Shown here piece after piece: positions 23,085-34,086 of a DNA stretch of 64,000 bases. How positions within the stretch are numbered: position 1 is the first letter of the stretch; the number at the start of each line of letters is the position of its first letter. The position numbers were made by a program, and so were the translations under genes. The notes under the pieces were generated by a model, which saw only the letters and a program-made list of their open reading frames with translations, was not told where the DNA came from and made no database searches. Source of the stretch: Diphasiastrum complanatum (taxonomy: Eukaryota > Streptophyta > Lycopodiopsida > Lycopodiales > Lycopodiaceae); assembly GCA_029204225.1 (NCBI GenBank), contig CM055101.1:58579579-58643578 (forward strand), read 5' to 3'.

Positions 23085-26000
23085 TTAGATATTGTTTTCG
23101 TTTCCGTTCGCCTGGTTCACGATCCATTGGGGGCGAATTGGCGACCATCGAGGACACCTGCGGCTAAAGAAGCTCTGTAACACTCTGGCGTTGAGTAGTT
23201 CCAAAATAGGAGCTGATTTGATGCACCGTGGCGTTTTGTACTGATTGATTGATGCGCCTCTGCTTAGGGCGTAATCCATCAGCTGATCGAATGTCCCTGG
23301 CTTCACCACCTTGATCTCGAGGGGTCCAATAGATTTGTCTGCAACTCTGCCTTGCCGATAAACGCTGTGAAGTGATTCTTCCACGGTCAGGCAGCAGTCC
23401 TCTAGAATGCCGGATTCTAGAGGTCGAATAGATGACGATCTGAGCTCCCAGTAGACGACGTAATGCCCAGGGATTGTAGATGTGTCTGCATAGCTTGTGT
23501 ACTCTATCAGGCATGCGTTGTGGCGTTCGAGCTCCTTGGAGGCATTTCTAACTGCAATATGTAGATCTTCCTCCCCGGTTTTATCTGAGTCAATGCTGAG
23601 AACTACATTCTTGCGACCGACGAAAGCGAATTGAGGAGCAGCGTTGTGGAACCCCGTCACTCGAAGGATGTCTCCTACACGATAACGATATAGGCCTGTA
23701 TCAAGAATCACATAAGAACAGATTATATGACTAAATCCAACCAGGAAGTGAGTAAAGCGAAACATTCGACAATGCACATTGAATCGAGAACTTTGTCAAG
23801 CGTTTTGCATCTCAGAGTCCCCGAAAACCCTTCACAACGTATGCAAGATCTTCGTCAGCTTGAAGCTGAGAGCAAATCTACATTCATTAGCAGTTCTGTG
23901 TGATATTGGATTTTTATAGATACAAGTTCAGAAATCCATAATTGTCGATCCTATAGGGCCTAGACATAGCAAATACGATATTGAAGGAGAAAGGTGTTCG
24001 CAAAAGATTGTCACTGCATGAACAATCATGCACAGTTGAAAGCAGATTATAAATTATTTTGAAAACAGAAGTTGCTAACCTCGAAAGGCATGAGAATGGT
24101 GAGAAACTGCTTCACACAAGGTTAAACTTCCACAAAACTGCAAGACTAAAATTCAGCTAAACTAGAATACTATCGCACTTCCCAGTTATTTGGCAGTAAT
24201 TACAAGAGCATATGTTTCCTTTTTTGTGGGTATCGAATACGATAACAAACATTATCAATGCATACGACTACAGTAAACTACCGACCTACATATAACGGAT
24301 TAGAAAGAAGTACCTGCGTATGTAGTGATGACAAGCTCGTACTCCTTTCCCATTTCCACGTCCACAAGCTCAACAAGCTCATCATCTTTCGTTATCTGAG
24401 GCGATGTTGTTTTAGATATTCCAACTGAGCGACACAGGTCCTCTTCTTGCCTGTCGTTGTGGACGGGAAGGAACTCGAAATAGGCCATGTTAGGAAGCAA
24501 AGTGTAAGAGACCTGGGATGGTGGACATAAGGGGTTGAGATTCAGACCAAAGTAGCATTCGGAAGATGCGTACATATTGCAGACAAGCTGAAGGCCACCG
24601 CTGTAAAAATCCAACGTCGGAATGTACTGCGCCATGGTTCCCGTAACTATCACATCGATATACTTTGTGTTTGGCCAGAGGCGAGTGATAATGCCTCCCC
24701 ATGATGCTTTTGCACATTCTCGACCTATAGCATCTGCAAGCTCAGGGTTAGGACGGGCTAAAATTTGCATCACAGCTGTCCTTGCTGCACTATCTGTGAT
24801 GCAATCGTTCAGTTCTCCCCTCCTAATGTCTTCACAAAATTCCTCCCAGTGCTGCTCCAGAAACCTGATTGCACGCAGAAACGCCGACGCAAAAATTGCC
24901 CCCATTCTCAGAACTTCAGATTTCTGGACCAATCCGCATAGAAGCTGGCAGTACATGCTCTGATGAGCATCTGAGCATAGGATTGTCTCGTTGGGGCTAG
25001 TATAGACGTTGTAAGGATCGTGAGGTCTATCTATGAAGTAGCGGCTCTTGTAGTAGCTCGTCAGCACCGGTCGTGTGAGCAATCCTCCTGGTGTCCTGGC
25101 CTCAGATTTGACAAAGAAAAAATACATGCCTTTACCCTTGTCGAGGTCGGAAAGATACCTGCGGTTTCAGAAAGAAATTAGATGCCAGTTCTTAAACGGA
25201 GAACATAGCTTTAGAGGATTTAACGTTCTACCCGATTTTTCCTGCTTTTATTTCCAATAGCTTAATCGGCAAGATTAATCCTTTGAGGCATCAACTTGCC
25301 TAATCAAGAAATTAGAGGGCAATTAGCCATAGTAGGAGTTGAAGTCTCTACGAAGTATACTGCTTGAAGAATAATTAATAAATCCAGCCTACAACTGCAT
25401 CATCATCTTCACTTGATGACAATGCTTCTGCCGCAGAAATCATCGCAGAAAGAGTGGAATGGATAGACTGCGCCATTCTCGAATTGGAACGGGGGCTCGA
25501 CATTGATTTTGAATTAAAAGCTAAGCATCTTATCTGATAAGTAATCTGAAGCCGCAGCTTGCTGTAGTCATTCAATTGTCAGATGGACTTACTGATTCAT
25601 AACCGGCATCAGAAGGCTGTACAGCAGACATCTTCGTTCAAGTTCTTCAGATATAGTTGGCATAAGCTTCCTTTGACCAGCCGATGTTCCCGAACTGCGG
25701 AAGTAGAGATACGTAATATTGATTAATAGATTTCACCGCAATGTATTAAGTTAATCGAGATGCTTCATCATACGTTATATCTAAAGCTTGGAATTCTGAT
25801 ACTAAACACCATCGAAAGATACAACCATAATACTGGTACAGAAGAAGAAGAATAAATCGGGAACATAAAGGAGACAGACACATCGTAGGAGGAAGTGCTA
25901 AGTTATGTGGAGGTGCTCACTGCTACCTAGTCAGGAATTCAGAGATAGGATGGGCAGACAGGATGGGAGAAGTGTCGCCGTTAGCAATACGCTGAATTTC

Positions 26001-26216
26001 AGGTTCCAAATCCTCGTAGGTGATGACTGGCAAGCACTCTTTGAAGGATTTGCGATCCGTGCGTCCCTGAAGCCCATGGCGATTGAGATACTCAGTGTGA
26101 GCGTTGCGCTCCAAGATAGTGGACAATATGTTCAGCTGGACTTCCGCAGCGCTACTCGTCACTTCCTCGATGAATTTAAGTGCTTGTTTTTCACGCTCTT
26201 TGTGAATGGAGCTCAT
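23085..26216 (-). CDS. GH3: GH3-type acyl acid-amido synthetase (IAA-amido synthetase-like)
   Basis: Four exons on the minus strand: 26216-25927, 25694-25593, 25158-24314 and 23695-23085. All junctions are GT..AG and the total is 1848 nt, giving 615 aa, the usual GH3 length. The family adenylates a carboxylate (auxin, jasmonate or benzoates) and joins it to an amino acid, in the cytosol. ATP motif SSGTSAG lies at residues 97-103, split by intron 1; YASSECYFG at 327-335; [12 protein letters not shown] at 417-428. The C-terminal half ([49 protein letters not shown]) matches the group II auxin-conjugating type better than JAR1-like group I. I chose ATG 26216 ([10 protein letters not shown]) because it gives the normal family N-terminus; an in-frame ATG at 26279 would add 21 residues. 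It is the only clearly intact host gene here. Confidence 0.95.
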
Positions 26217-26385
26217 GATTGTATCGAACAATAGCAACGCAACACAGAATTTGGTTGCTCTTAGTTTTTGTAGTAGCAAAAGCTAATCATAAGAGCTAGC
26301 GACGACGCCTCACATGAAAGGTTGTGCGCGTTTAAGGAAAGAATCCTTCATTTCATCCCTCAGCCTCCTTACCCTCTGTTTATCT

Positions 26386-26391
26386 GAGACA
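26386..26391 (-). promoter_or_regulatory. TGTCTC auxin-response element candidate
   Basis: On the minus strand this is TGTCTC, 170 bp upstream of the GH3 start. GH3 genes are classic auxin-induced targets of ARF factors binding this motif. A second TGTCTC is in intron 1 (25871-25876). A TATA-like TATAAAA (minus) at 26485-26491 would place the first site in the 5' UTR. A six-base motif can occur by chance. Confidence 0.35.
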
Positions 26392-26642
26392 GACTAATTA
26401 TTAGTAATGGAAATTGATTTTACTGATCTTGGCAGATTGATATCTAGCAGACAGCAGTAACATCTAAGAAAGCAACAACTTTAATTTTATAACAAACTAG
26501 CTCGGTGTCGTCGTCGCGTTCACAAGGGAACATGACCTGTTATCAATATGTATGAACCTGCGTGAAAGCAAGAGAAAACAAGAAGAGAGATGATTTTTTT
26601 AGAGAGAAACATGACAGAGAGAGAAAAATGGTGTGCTTTTAT

Positions 26643-26987
26643 AATAGAGAGATTGACCTAATTTCTTAACTTCGTTTACTTTTAAATTTGAATATTTGGT
26701 GGGAAATAACCCTCCAATCACAAGCTGGACTTGTAGGTCTCTATACTTATTTGCTTGCATAATTGAGAGGTGAACTTAATTTATTAACTCCCTTTACTTT
26801 AAAATTTGGATATTGGGTGGGAAATAACCCTCCAATTACTAGCTTGACTTTTAGGACTCTAAACTTAGTAATTGAGAGGTGGACCTAATTTACTACCTCC
26901 CTTTACTTTCAAATTTAAATACTTGGTGAGAAATAAACCTCCAAATACTAACTTGACTTTTAGGCCTCTAAACTTATTTGCTTGCGT
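26643..26987. repeat. Three-copy tandem repeat upstream of GH3
   Basis: Copies begin at about 26643, 26761 and 26870 (AATTGAGAGGTGGACCTAATTT type) and share GGGAAATAACCCTCCAATTAC and CTTGACTTTTAGG. Periods are 118 and 109 bp. It lies 430-770 bp upstream of the GH3 start codon, so it could be part of the distal promoter. The rest of 26988-27474 shows no gene. Confidence 0.85.
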
Positions 26988-27474
26988 AAATGGCTTAAAA
27001 GTCTCTTCATTGCTATCCATTTGATCAAATAACAATGTGATCACTGGGTTGGATTACACACGCAGGGTGCCAAATCCATCTCACTTATTTACTAAAAATT
27101 GTATAAGACATATATGTGGGCCCACCAAATCCCCAACAGTTTCTCCCACCAAAATTAGTGACTGTCCCATGGCACCTGCCTCAATGCTTGAAATGTGTGG
27201 AATGTTCTGTGGTGCAAAGTTGAAAAAATGTGATTGTTCAGTTGCAAAATAATCTTTGCTTGCTACAGGAAAAGCAATATAGATATTGATTTGGTTACGT
27301 AAAAGCTAAAGCTTTATTTGTTGATGATTAGCGCGAACATGGACTTGCTAGATTTTCAATAACCATATGAGTCTGTTGGCCATTATTGATAACCCTTTTC
27401 AATGACAAAAGAGATCAAGTTTCATTCATACGAGGCATATTTGTCATGGGCTCACAAGAACACATATAGCAAAT

Positions 27475-27956
27475 ATCCACGCAAATATCCACGCCCAATA
27501 CAAAGGAGGACGCGCAGACAAAAAAACATTCGCGTGGATATAGCCGTGGATTGGCGTGGATATACGCGTGGATACAAGCGCATGGATTATCCACGCGTGG
27601 ATGTTCCACGCAAATGTCATTTCCAGCAGCAAATCGGCCGGATGTCGTGAAATTCAAAATGCGTGGATTATCCACGCCAAGTCCGACTACCGGCAGCCGG
27701 GCAAACCTCCGACACCAGGAGCCAAAATTAGGAATTCTAATTTCGCGCGTGGATTATCCACGCCATAGTAAAAATTAAATAAAAGTCTCGGCTTTCGCGT
27801 GGATATTGCGTGGATAATTATCCACGCGAAATTTGCTTTATCCATGCAAAATCCAGAGAGTTAGGCCGTGGATATCGCATGGATAAATATTTTTTATATC
27901 CATGCGGATAGGTTTCTGGAATTTGCGTGGATTATCCACGCATGGATAATCCACGC
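27475..27956. repeat. Dense array of ATCCACGC / GCGTGGAT in both orientations
   Basis: In 482 bp I count about 17 exact copies of the octamer ATCCACGC or its complement and about eight one-mismatch copies. They are often paired head to head to form the 17-bp palindrome GCGTGGATTATCCACGC (27661-27677, 27747-27763, 27925-27941; a one-mismatch copy at 27580-27596). Spacing is irregular and the DNA between copies is unrelated, so it is neither a simple satellite nor a CRISPR array. The paired copies could form hairpins or bind a dimeric protein. The function is unknown. Confidence 0.85.
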
Positions 27957-27982
27957 AAAATTTTTTGTCCAAAAAGAAAACA

Positions 27983-27993
27983 TTTGGCGCGAA
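27983..27993 (+). promoter_or_regulatory. E2F-like site TTTGGCGCGAA
   Basis: A perfect match to the TTTSSCGC consensus of plant E2F factors, lying between the ATCCACGC array and the foldback. No gene start is evident nearby, so any role is speculative. Confidence 0.25.
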
Positions 27994-28013
27994 CCAAAAT
28001 GTGATTTGCTCCG

Positions 28014-28189
28014 AAACTAGAGGTGACTTTCTATTTTTGTGTTGTGTGAGAGAGAGAAAAAGAGAGTATAGATGGGAGTGAGAATGAGATGAGGATGAAT
28101 GTGAGTGAGAAGATTGATAGTGTTTAGGATTCTATACTCTCTTCTTCTCTCTCTCACACAACACAAATATAGAAAGCCACCTCTAGTTT
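28014..28189. repeat. 58-bp near-perfect foldback with 60-nt loop
   Basis: Arms 28014-28071 and 28132-28189 are complementary at 55 of 58 positions (AAACTAGAGGTG.. pairing with ..CACCTCTAGTTT) and are separated by 60 nt. An RNA from either strand would make a long hairpin. The arms are more perfect than typical conserved plant MIR precursors and match no miRNA I recall, so a young inverted duplication, MITE or proto-miRNA/siRNA locus is likelier. Confidence 0.8.
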
Positions 28190-30689
28190 TAATAGCTATA
28201 ATTAGGTTTTCATTTCCATTCTCTTCCTACAACATTTGCTTTGTTGACAAACTGAGTTCGTCAACTCTCATGCAAAAATAAAATCTTGAAGTACCTATAT
28301 ACTTTCTTGAATATCATATTTCTTTTTCAAATTGGCCTTTCCACAACTATTAATTAGCAGATTGTCATGAAAAAACATAGCCATCATTAAGGCCCTTAGT
28401 ACATATAAATAACGCTAACTGTATAATTATTACGTCAACACTGGCACTATCAAGCCTAAGCACGTAGGCATCACATAGCTTGACACGAAGGCATCACCTA
28501 GTTGTAATAAGTGCCAAAAAGGTCGTTGTTAAAGCCTATGAAATGGACTAGTTTTCGACCTTTCCAAATACTGGACCACCACTGCCGAAACGTTTTAATT
28601 TATCCAGTGGTTTGTTTCGGCCAATGGGCAACGGCCTTGAACAATTTTGTACAAACACAAAATGGTCGTCCAAAGTTTGGATCAAAGCATGAAAAATAGT
28701 CCTATCAGACCAGAAATTGGTCGTTATCGGTTCGTACAAGGCACGTCTGGCCAAGGATTCGTATGTCTGATACGAAGACAAGGGACATATTTGTCTTACA
28801 AGGGGACACAGATATGCAGAAAAAATCGTGATAAGAATCACTTTCAATAGCAATTGTTGTTTATTCCTTTGTTGTTAATATGAATAACTAAACCTTTATA
28901 ATAATCTTGCTACTTCTTGTTGTTTGTCCTTAATGGAAAAAAAGTCCTCCCCTTATTCTAATTGTGCATGCTTTTATTTACCATTAGTGAGCTTTTTATA
29001 ACATGAAAGTGTGCACCTAATCTATTTTATACTCATCTTTTGGTGTAGGTCTGGTAGGGAAAGTGTTAGTGAAACTGAAGATTTTGAGCATGTAGAGAAT
29101 CTATGACATGTAAAGGCAGTTTCAGAGAGAGTAGATTAGTGCTTATGAATGTTGAGTAAATAATACCATTCCTCTTGATATTTCTGCATTAGAAAAGCTT
29201 TTTTAGCTTATGTTTTTTCGAAGCTTTAATAAAAGCTATAGGATCAACCTCTTCGGTTTTTCTAGCCTATAGCAAAATGTAGCATTGTCATTCCAGAATC
29301 CAATTATATGTTATATGTTATTTGGCTGGTTTTGTACCAAGAGCTTTGGCTTGAGGCATTGCATCTTACAAAATACTAGTAGGTGCAGAAATGTTTTTCT
29401 ATTGTGCCTCCAATTATTTGGGTTCTTTTCAGTAAGTTTGGAGCTGTATGCTTTGGTCTAGCTTTTCAAAAAGTTAGCTTAGAGAGGGAAGACACTAACA
29501 CAACCGAATTCAATTTTAGCTTTTGGTTGCTATCCGCAGTGGTGTGTGTTACCTATTTCAATGTCTATGGACGTACTTAATGCTGGTAGGTGTGTCCTTT
29601 CAACAATACTATTCCAAGCAATCGTTTGTAGCATATTAACTGAAGTTGTCAGTCCATCGTATGGATTCAGTTATAAATTAGTTAACAAATTCAAAATAGT
29701 ATTCGGTTATGCATGAAATTTCCAACATTGCTTAAACACGCAATTTTTTGAAATACATAATACTAGTTAATGTCGTACACTAGATACAACACAATCCCTT
29801 ATCATAGGTTTAGGGTAACTCATAGCTTCAGATTGCTCTAAGTACACTATCACTGTCATTGTACAACAACATTGTTACTAAAAAAAGTGACTAGAAAGAG
29901 GTGCATGCCATTTTTTCTGAAGGGAAATTGTGATTCCATGTTGAAAACTACAAGAACTTCCAAAGACGATAACTTGAGTAATTCTAAAAAGGATCCTAAT
30001 GAACTTACTTTCCAAGTTTACATGAGCTTGTGGTCACGGAAGATAGTGAGTGCTAGGGGTCAAAACCAACACCACAAGGTAGTGCAGTTGTTTTTAAAGA
30101 AAATGGAATGTGATCAAGAAGTATCGTCAAAATAATCCACAACCACTTGTCGAAAAACCACAAAAGCTTGTTATATTGACTTTCGAAGGGAATGTATTAG
30201 GGACGAGACTAGGGCATTCAAACTTCATTGTGGTGGTTTGTGGAGTTCTCATGTCCTATCTTGAAATTTTGTATGCAATTTCACAAACATGTAAACAAGA
30301 AAGCTAATTATTGGTAGTTTCAGCCTATTTTGTCTACATTTCTACCCAAATTTTGCAACCCTTTGGAACACCAAACTTCTATGACTCTCTCAATGCTCAA
30401 ACTATTTGAATATTTTAACAAATGCAATTCAAATAATAGCATCCAAACTAGATTTCCAGCAAGAATAAAATTTCAACAACAATTGCAAAATTTTCGACAT
30501 ACAGAACTGCAACGTCTTGCTTGAACTTCTTTGCAAAATCCAACAATGATTGATCAGGTATCTAGCAAACAGTAATGCGGTCTCTTGCTTGAAATCCACT
30601 TCTAATGAGCTTCTGCAACTCTTGCTTGAAATCAAGTCATGCAAGCACTGAGCACTCCTTTAAAAGATGCTAAAGCCCTTTAAAAACAC
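28190..30689. other. Intergenic, no supported gene
   Basis: Short ORFs only. 28500-28850 is less AT-rich and its minus strand is open for 101 codons, without recognisable motifs. 29872-30135 holds a basic 87-codon ORF (KKVTRKRCMPFFLKGNCDS) that I cannot assign. No LTR ends or RNA genes were found. Confidence 0.4.
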
Positions 30690-31115
30690 CTTGTGATAGC
30701 AATCAAAGGAAGAGCAGGAGAGAAGGCAGGCAGAAGAGGAATAGGAGCAAAGAAAGCAGCATGCAAAAGAAGAACAAGAGAGAATGGGAGAGGCACACCA
30801 GACTTGCATGTATTTCAAAAGGTGTTGATCATGAGCAGAGACCAGAGATGAAATACATCATTTGCCAGCCAGCAATGATGAAGCTAGTATTAAAATGGTT
30901 TGTGGCAGCCACAACTCTCAAATGTGAGCAGGAGGCTGAAAGCTTGCAAGCAGGAGGCCCAGCGATGTGAGCAGGACCAAGACAAGTAGCTGAAGGTGAG
31001 AGCCAACGAGCTGCAGGAGAGAAGCAGCGAGCAACAGAAGAAGCAACGAGCAGCGACCCGAGGAGAAGCAACGAGTAGCAGGAGAAGCAACGAGGTAGAA
31101 AGGGGGGGGGGGGGG
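30690..31115. repeat. Low-complexity AGCAGG/AGAAGCAACGAG region ending in poly-G
   Basis: Purine-rich, imperfectly repeated sequence (AGCAACGAG and GAGAAGCAACGAG several times, 31015-31095), closed by 14 consecutive G (31102-31115). ORFs through it (Leu/Ser- or Arg/Glu-rich) look compositional rather than genic. Confidence 0.65.
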
Positions 31116-31529
31116 CGCTGTGTGTGGTGGTGGACATTAATGGCCCAGGCCCGCCCAACTGCTTTAGGAACACGTGGGCGGGTTCTTTGCTTTTTGATTT
31201 TTTTCTTTTTTCGGTGGGGGGGTTTTGCTTTTTTGCCCTTTTTGGAAATAAGGACAACAAATCTCCATTATGTAATAATACCTATTATTGAGGCCCGATA
31301 TATTGTAGGATTTTGACATTAACTTGTTGTTCTCTCAATGATTCGGCTTGTAGGATTTGACAATAACTTGTTGTTTCCGGAATTTGGCTAGTAATATTGT
31401 GCCTTGCGTTGTTATGGAGGATGCACATGTACAACATTTGATCTTAATATAATGTGTAAGTTTCCAACATATGTACATATCACTCTTTGAGACTAGCCTT
31501 CAATTCTAGTTACATATATCCTATATGTA

Positions 31530-31576
<47 letters not shown>

Positions 31577-32163
31577 GATGCGTCTGGAACATGTTTTGGG
31601 GAGTTTTTGTTCCAGAACATTTTTACTCTTTTCTTTATGATTTAAAAAAAAAAAAAACAATCTTTTTGGTGCCCTTCAATGCCATGGGTATCTTGAAAGA
31701 TAAATTATTAAAATGAGCAGAAACACCATGTATGTTGTTAGTTGCTGGGTTTTGGGATATTGCTTCCCTGCATTTCCATTTCTCGCTACATGCGGTATAC
31801 AATTTCCTCATCCTCTTCCATTGCAGTGACAAGGTTATGTTCAACATAGAAATCTTTGAGTCGAGGAAGCTTGTAAAACTTATGTTGAGTTAGGACTGTG
31901 CATTGTTGTCTATAGTTATGCTTGATACTACATTCTTATGCCTGATTTCCATTTATCAACCCATCCACTTTCGATGCAATTCACCACGTTCAACTCTTCC
32001 TCATGACCCCACACAATATCACTGCTTCGCCAGTATATTGATTAGTATGTATTATGATCATTACACATTGAATCAGTGAACAAAGCTAGGCAATATGGGT
32101 ATCAGTAGAGAGAGAAAACACATATAATCATGATTACAGTACTGTCTAGTTTAATTTCAATAG

Positions 32164-32231
<68 letters not shown>

Positions 32232-32289
32232 ATTGAATTGTAGATTATCACTTTCGTTCACAAGCTAATCCATTTACATTCAATATCAT
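31116..32289. repeat. AT-rich spacer with two (TA)n microsatellites
   Basis: TA runs lie at about 31537-31573 and 32166-32229, the latter over 60 bp. No gene was seen in between. Confidence 0.8.
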
Positions 32290-33400
32290 CTTGCAGAGCA
32301 CGATACGGACCAGACAGATCTAGCCCCACACGATTCCGACATCGTTTGGTCAAAATGACCAATCTTTGGCATGATTCGGACGTCATTTGACATGATTCGG
32401 ACGTTGTTTGCTCAGAATGACAATTGGTCCCGACGACAATGCAATTAGGGCACACAAAAAAGGACTACTTTTGCTGGTCTTCGTCGAATGGCCCAGTTTT
32501 TCCGAACGAGGTCCGTTTCACGTACAATCAGTTTCGACCTATGGACAATGTCGATTGGAACCAGTGGGGATAGACGAGATGCCGAACGGATTGACGGGTA
32601 GCCCGAGACCTCCATCCGAAGTTCCGCCCAGAAAAAGTCTTTAGGGACACTTGATCAGTCGGGACTTGAAATAGGTCGGACTTGTCCAGAATGGCTCGGA
32701 ATGTTGTGGAAAGGCTCGTGAGCCCCATACTAACTAGACGGATCCAGCTCGGCATGATTCGGACATCGTTTGGTCATGTCTCGATGATAACGTAGTTAGG
32801 GCACATGAAAAAAGACTACTTTTGCGGATTTTCGTCCAACGGCCCAGTTTTTCCGAACGGGGTCCGTTTCATGTACGGTTAGTTCCAACCTATGGGCAAT
32901 GTTGAGTGAAACCTGTGGGGTCAGACGGGATGCCAAATGGATTGACGGGTAGCCCGATACCTCCGTCCGAAGTTCCACACAAAAAAAGTCTTCAGGGACA
33001 CTTGACTAGTTGGACTTGTCGAAATGGCCCGGAATGTTGTGCAAATGCTCGTGAGCCCCATATTGATTAGACAGATTCAGCCCGGCTCGATTCGGACATC
33101 ATATGGTCAAATTGACCATTGGTCCCGATAACGTAGTTAGGATACATGAAAAAGGACTACTTTTGCTGATTTTCATCCAATGGCTCAGTTTTTCCAACAG
33201 GGTCCGTTTCATGTACAGTCAATTCTGACGTGTGGGAAATGTCGAGTGGAACCTGTGGGGATAGACGGTATGCCGAACGAATTGACCGGTACCCCGAGAC
33301 CTCCGTCTGAAGTTTTGCCCATAAAAAGTCTTCGGTGATACTTGACCGGTCGGGATCTGGAATAGGTCATACTTGTCGAGAGAAAGTGGATTAGCATATC
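32290..33400. repeat. Satellite-like tandem repeat, about three copies of ~345 bp
   Basis: The landmark GGACTACTTTTGC recurs near 32463, 32814 and 33155 (offsets 351 and 341). Copies share CAGTTTTTCCGAACG, GTCCGTTTCA, TTGACGGGTAGCCCGA, CTCCGTCCGAAGTTC and GGACTTGTC. A partial copy precedes the first. The array is noticeably richer in CG than its flanks. The right end is 30-60 bp from the intact copia insertion. No conserved frame was seen. Confidence 0.85.
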
Positions 33401-33431
33401 TTGAAAGTGCAAGGATCTGCAATGGACATAT

Positions 33432-34086
33432 TGTGAAAAATACAGATCCTAAGTGGATCTAAACTCCAAGATCATTGGCTTGAATGCTTGCACTCCAAAC
33501 TACATAAGCTAGGAATTGGCAACACATTCTATGCTACCTAGAATGCAAAGAACTTGATCAAAAAGCATTTATCACAAATGGAAACTTCCATAAACATCAA
33601 GTGCGGCCCAAAATAGCATTATACAATCCATAATACATCAGCCTACCACTTTTGGAAAGCACCTAAGATCATACACAATAGCTTGAAGACAATACACACA
33701 ACAATGCTCTCAATGGAGGAAGAAACAATGACAATGATCTATTGATCTCAATGAAGCATACAAAAGGTTTCTCCAACCTGTTTTCCACGACTTCCCTACT
33801 ATTTATGGATGAGGAAGATGACTCTCTCTCCTCTCTCTAGAAGGTACTTGACCCTAGATATTCCCTATATAGGAAAAATAGCTAAAAATGGCTTATATGA
33901 CCAAAATACATCAAAATGGTCTCATTTTGAAGGGTATGAAGTTTGACACTTCATCATACTGAAAAAATACAGTAAATAAAAACATTGTGGCCTGGTTCAC
34001 ACGTGTGAAACTCCAGAACCAAAACTATTTACAATTTTAGCCAATTTAGGCCTCAAACTAGCTAGGAAATGTTGACAATTTTCACA
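33432..34086 (-). repeat. 3' LTR of the complete copia element
   Basis: On the minus strand it begins TGTGAAAATTGTC and ends TTTTTCACA. It carries CACACGTGTG at 33998-34007. The last bases of the polyprotein gene, including its stop codon, lie inside its first five bases. Confidence 0.95.

Noticed and set aside
27402-27778. Overlapping ORFs on both strands within the ATCCACGC array
   Set aside because: They exist because the octamer lacks stop codons in most frames; the encoded WIIHA/NPRV-type repeats are by-products.
27475-27956. CRISPR-like reading of the ATCCACGC array
   Set aside because: The repeats are only 8 bp, occur in both orientations and are irregularly spaced in a plant nuclear context.
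28014-28189. Calling the foldback a known miRNA gene (miR156/529-like GA-rich arm)
   Set aside because: No arm matches those miRNAs, and the pairing is too perfect and too long for a conserved precursor.
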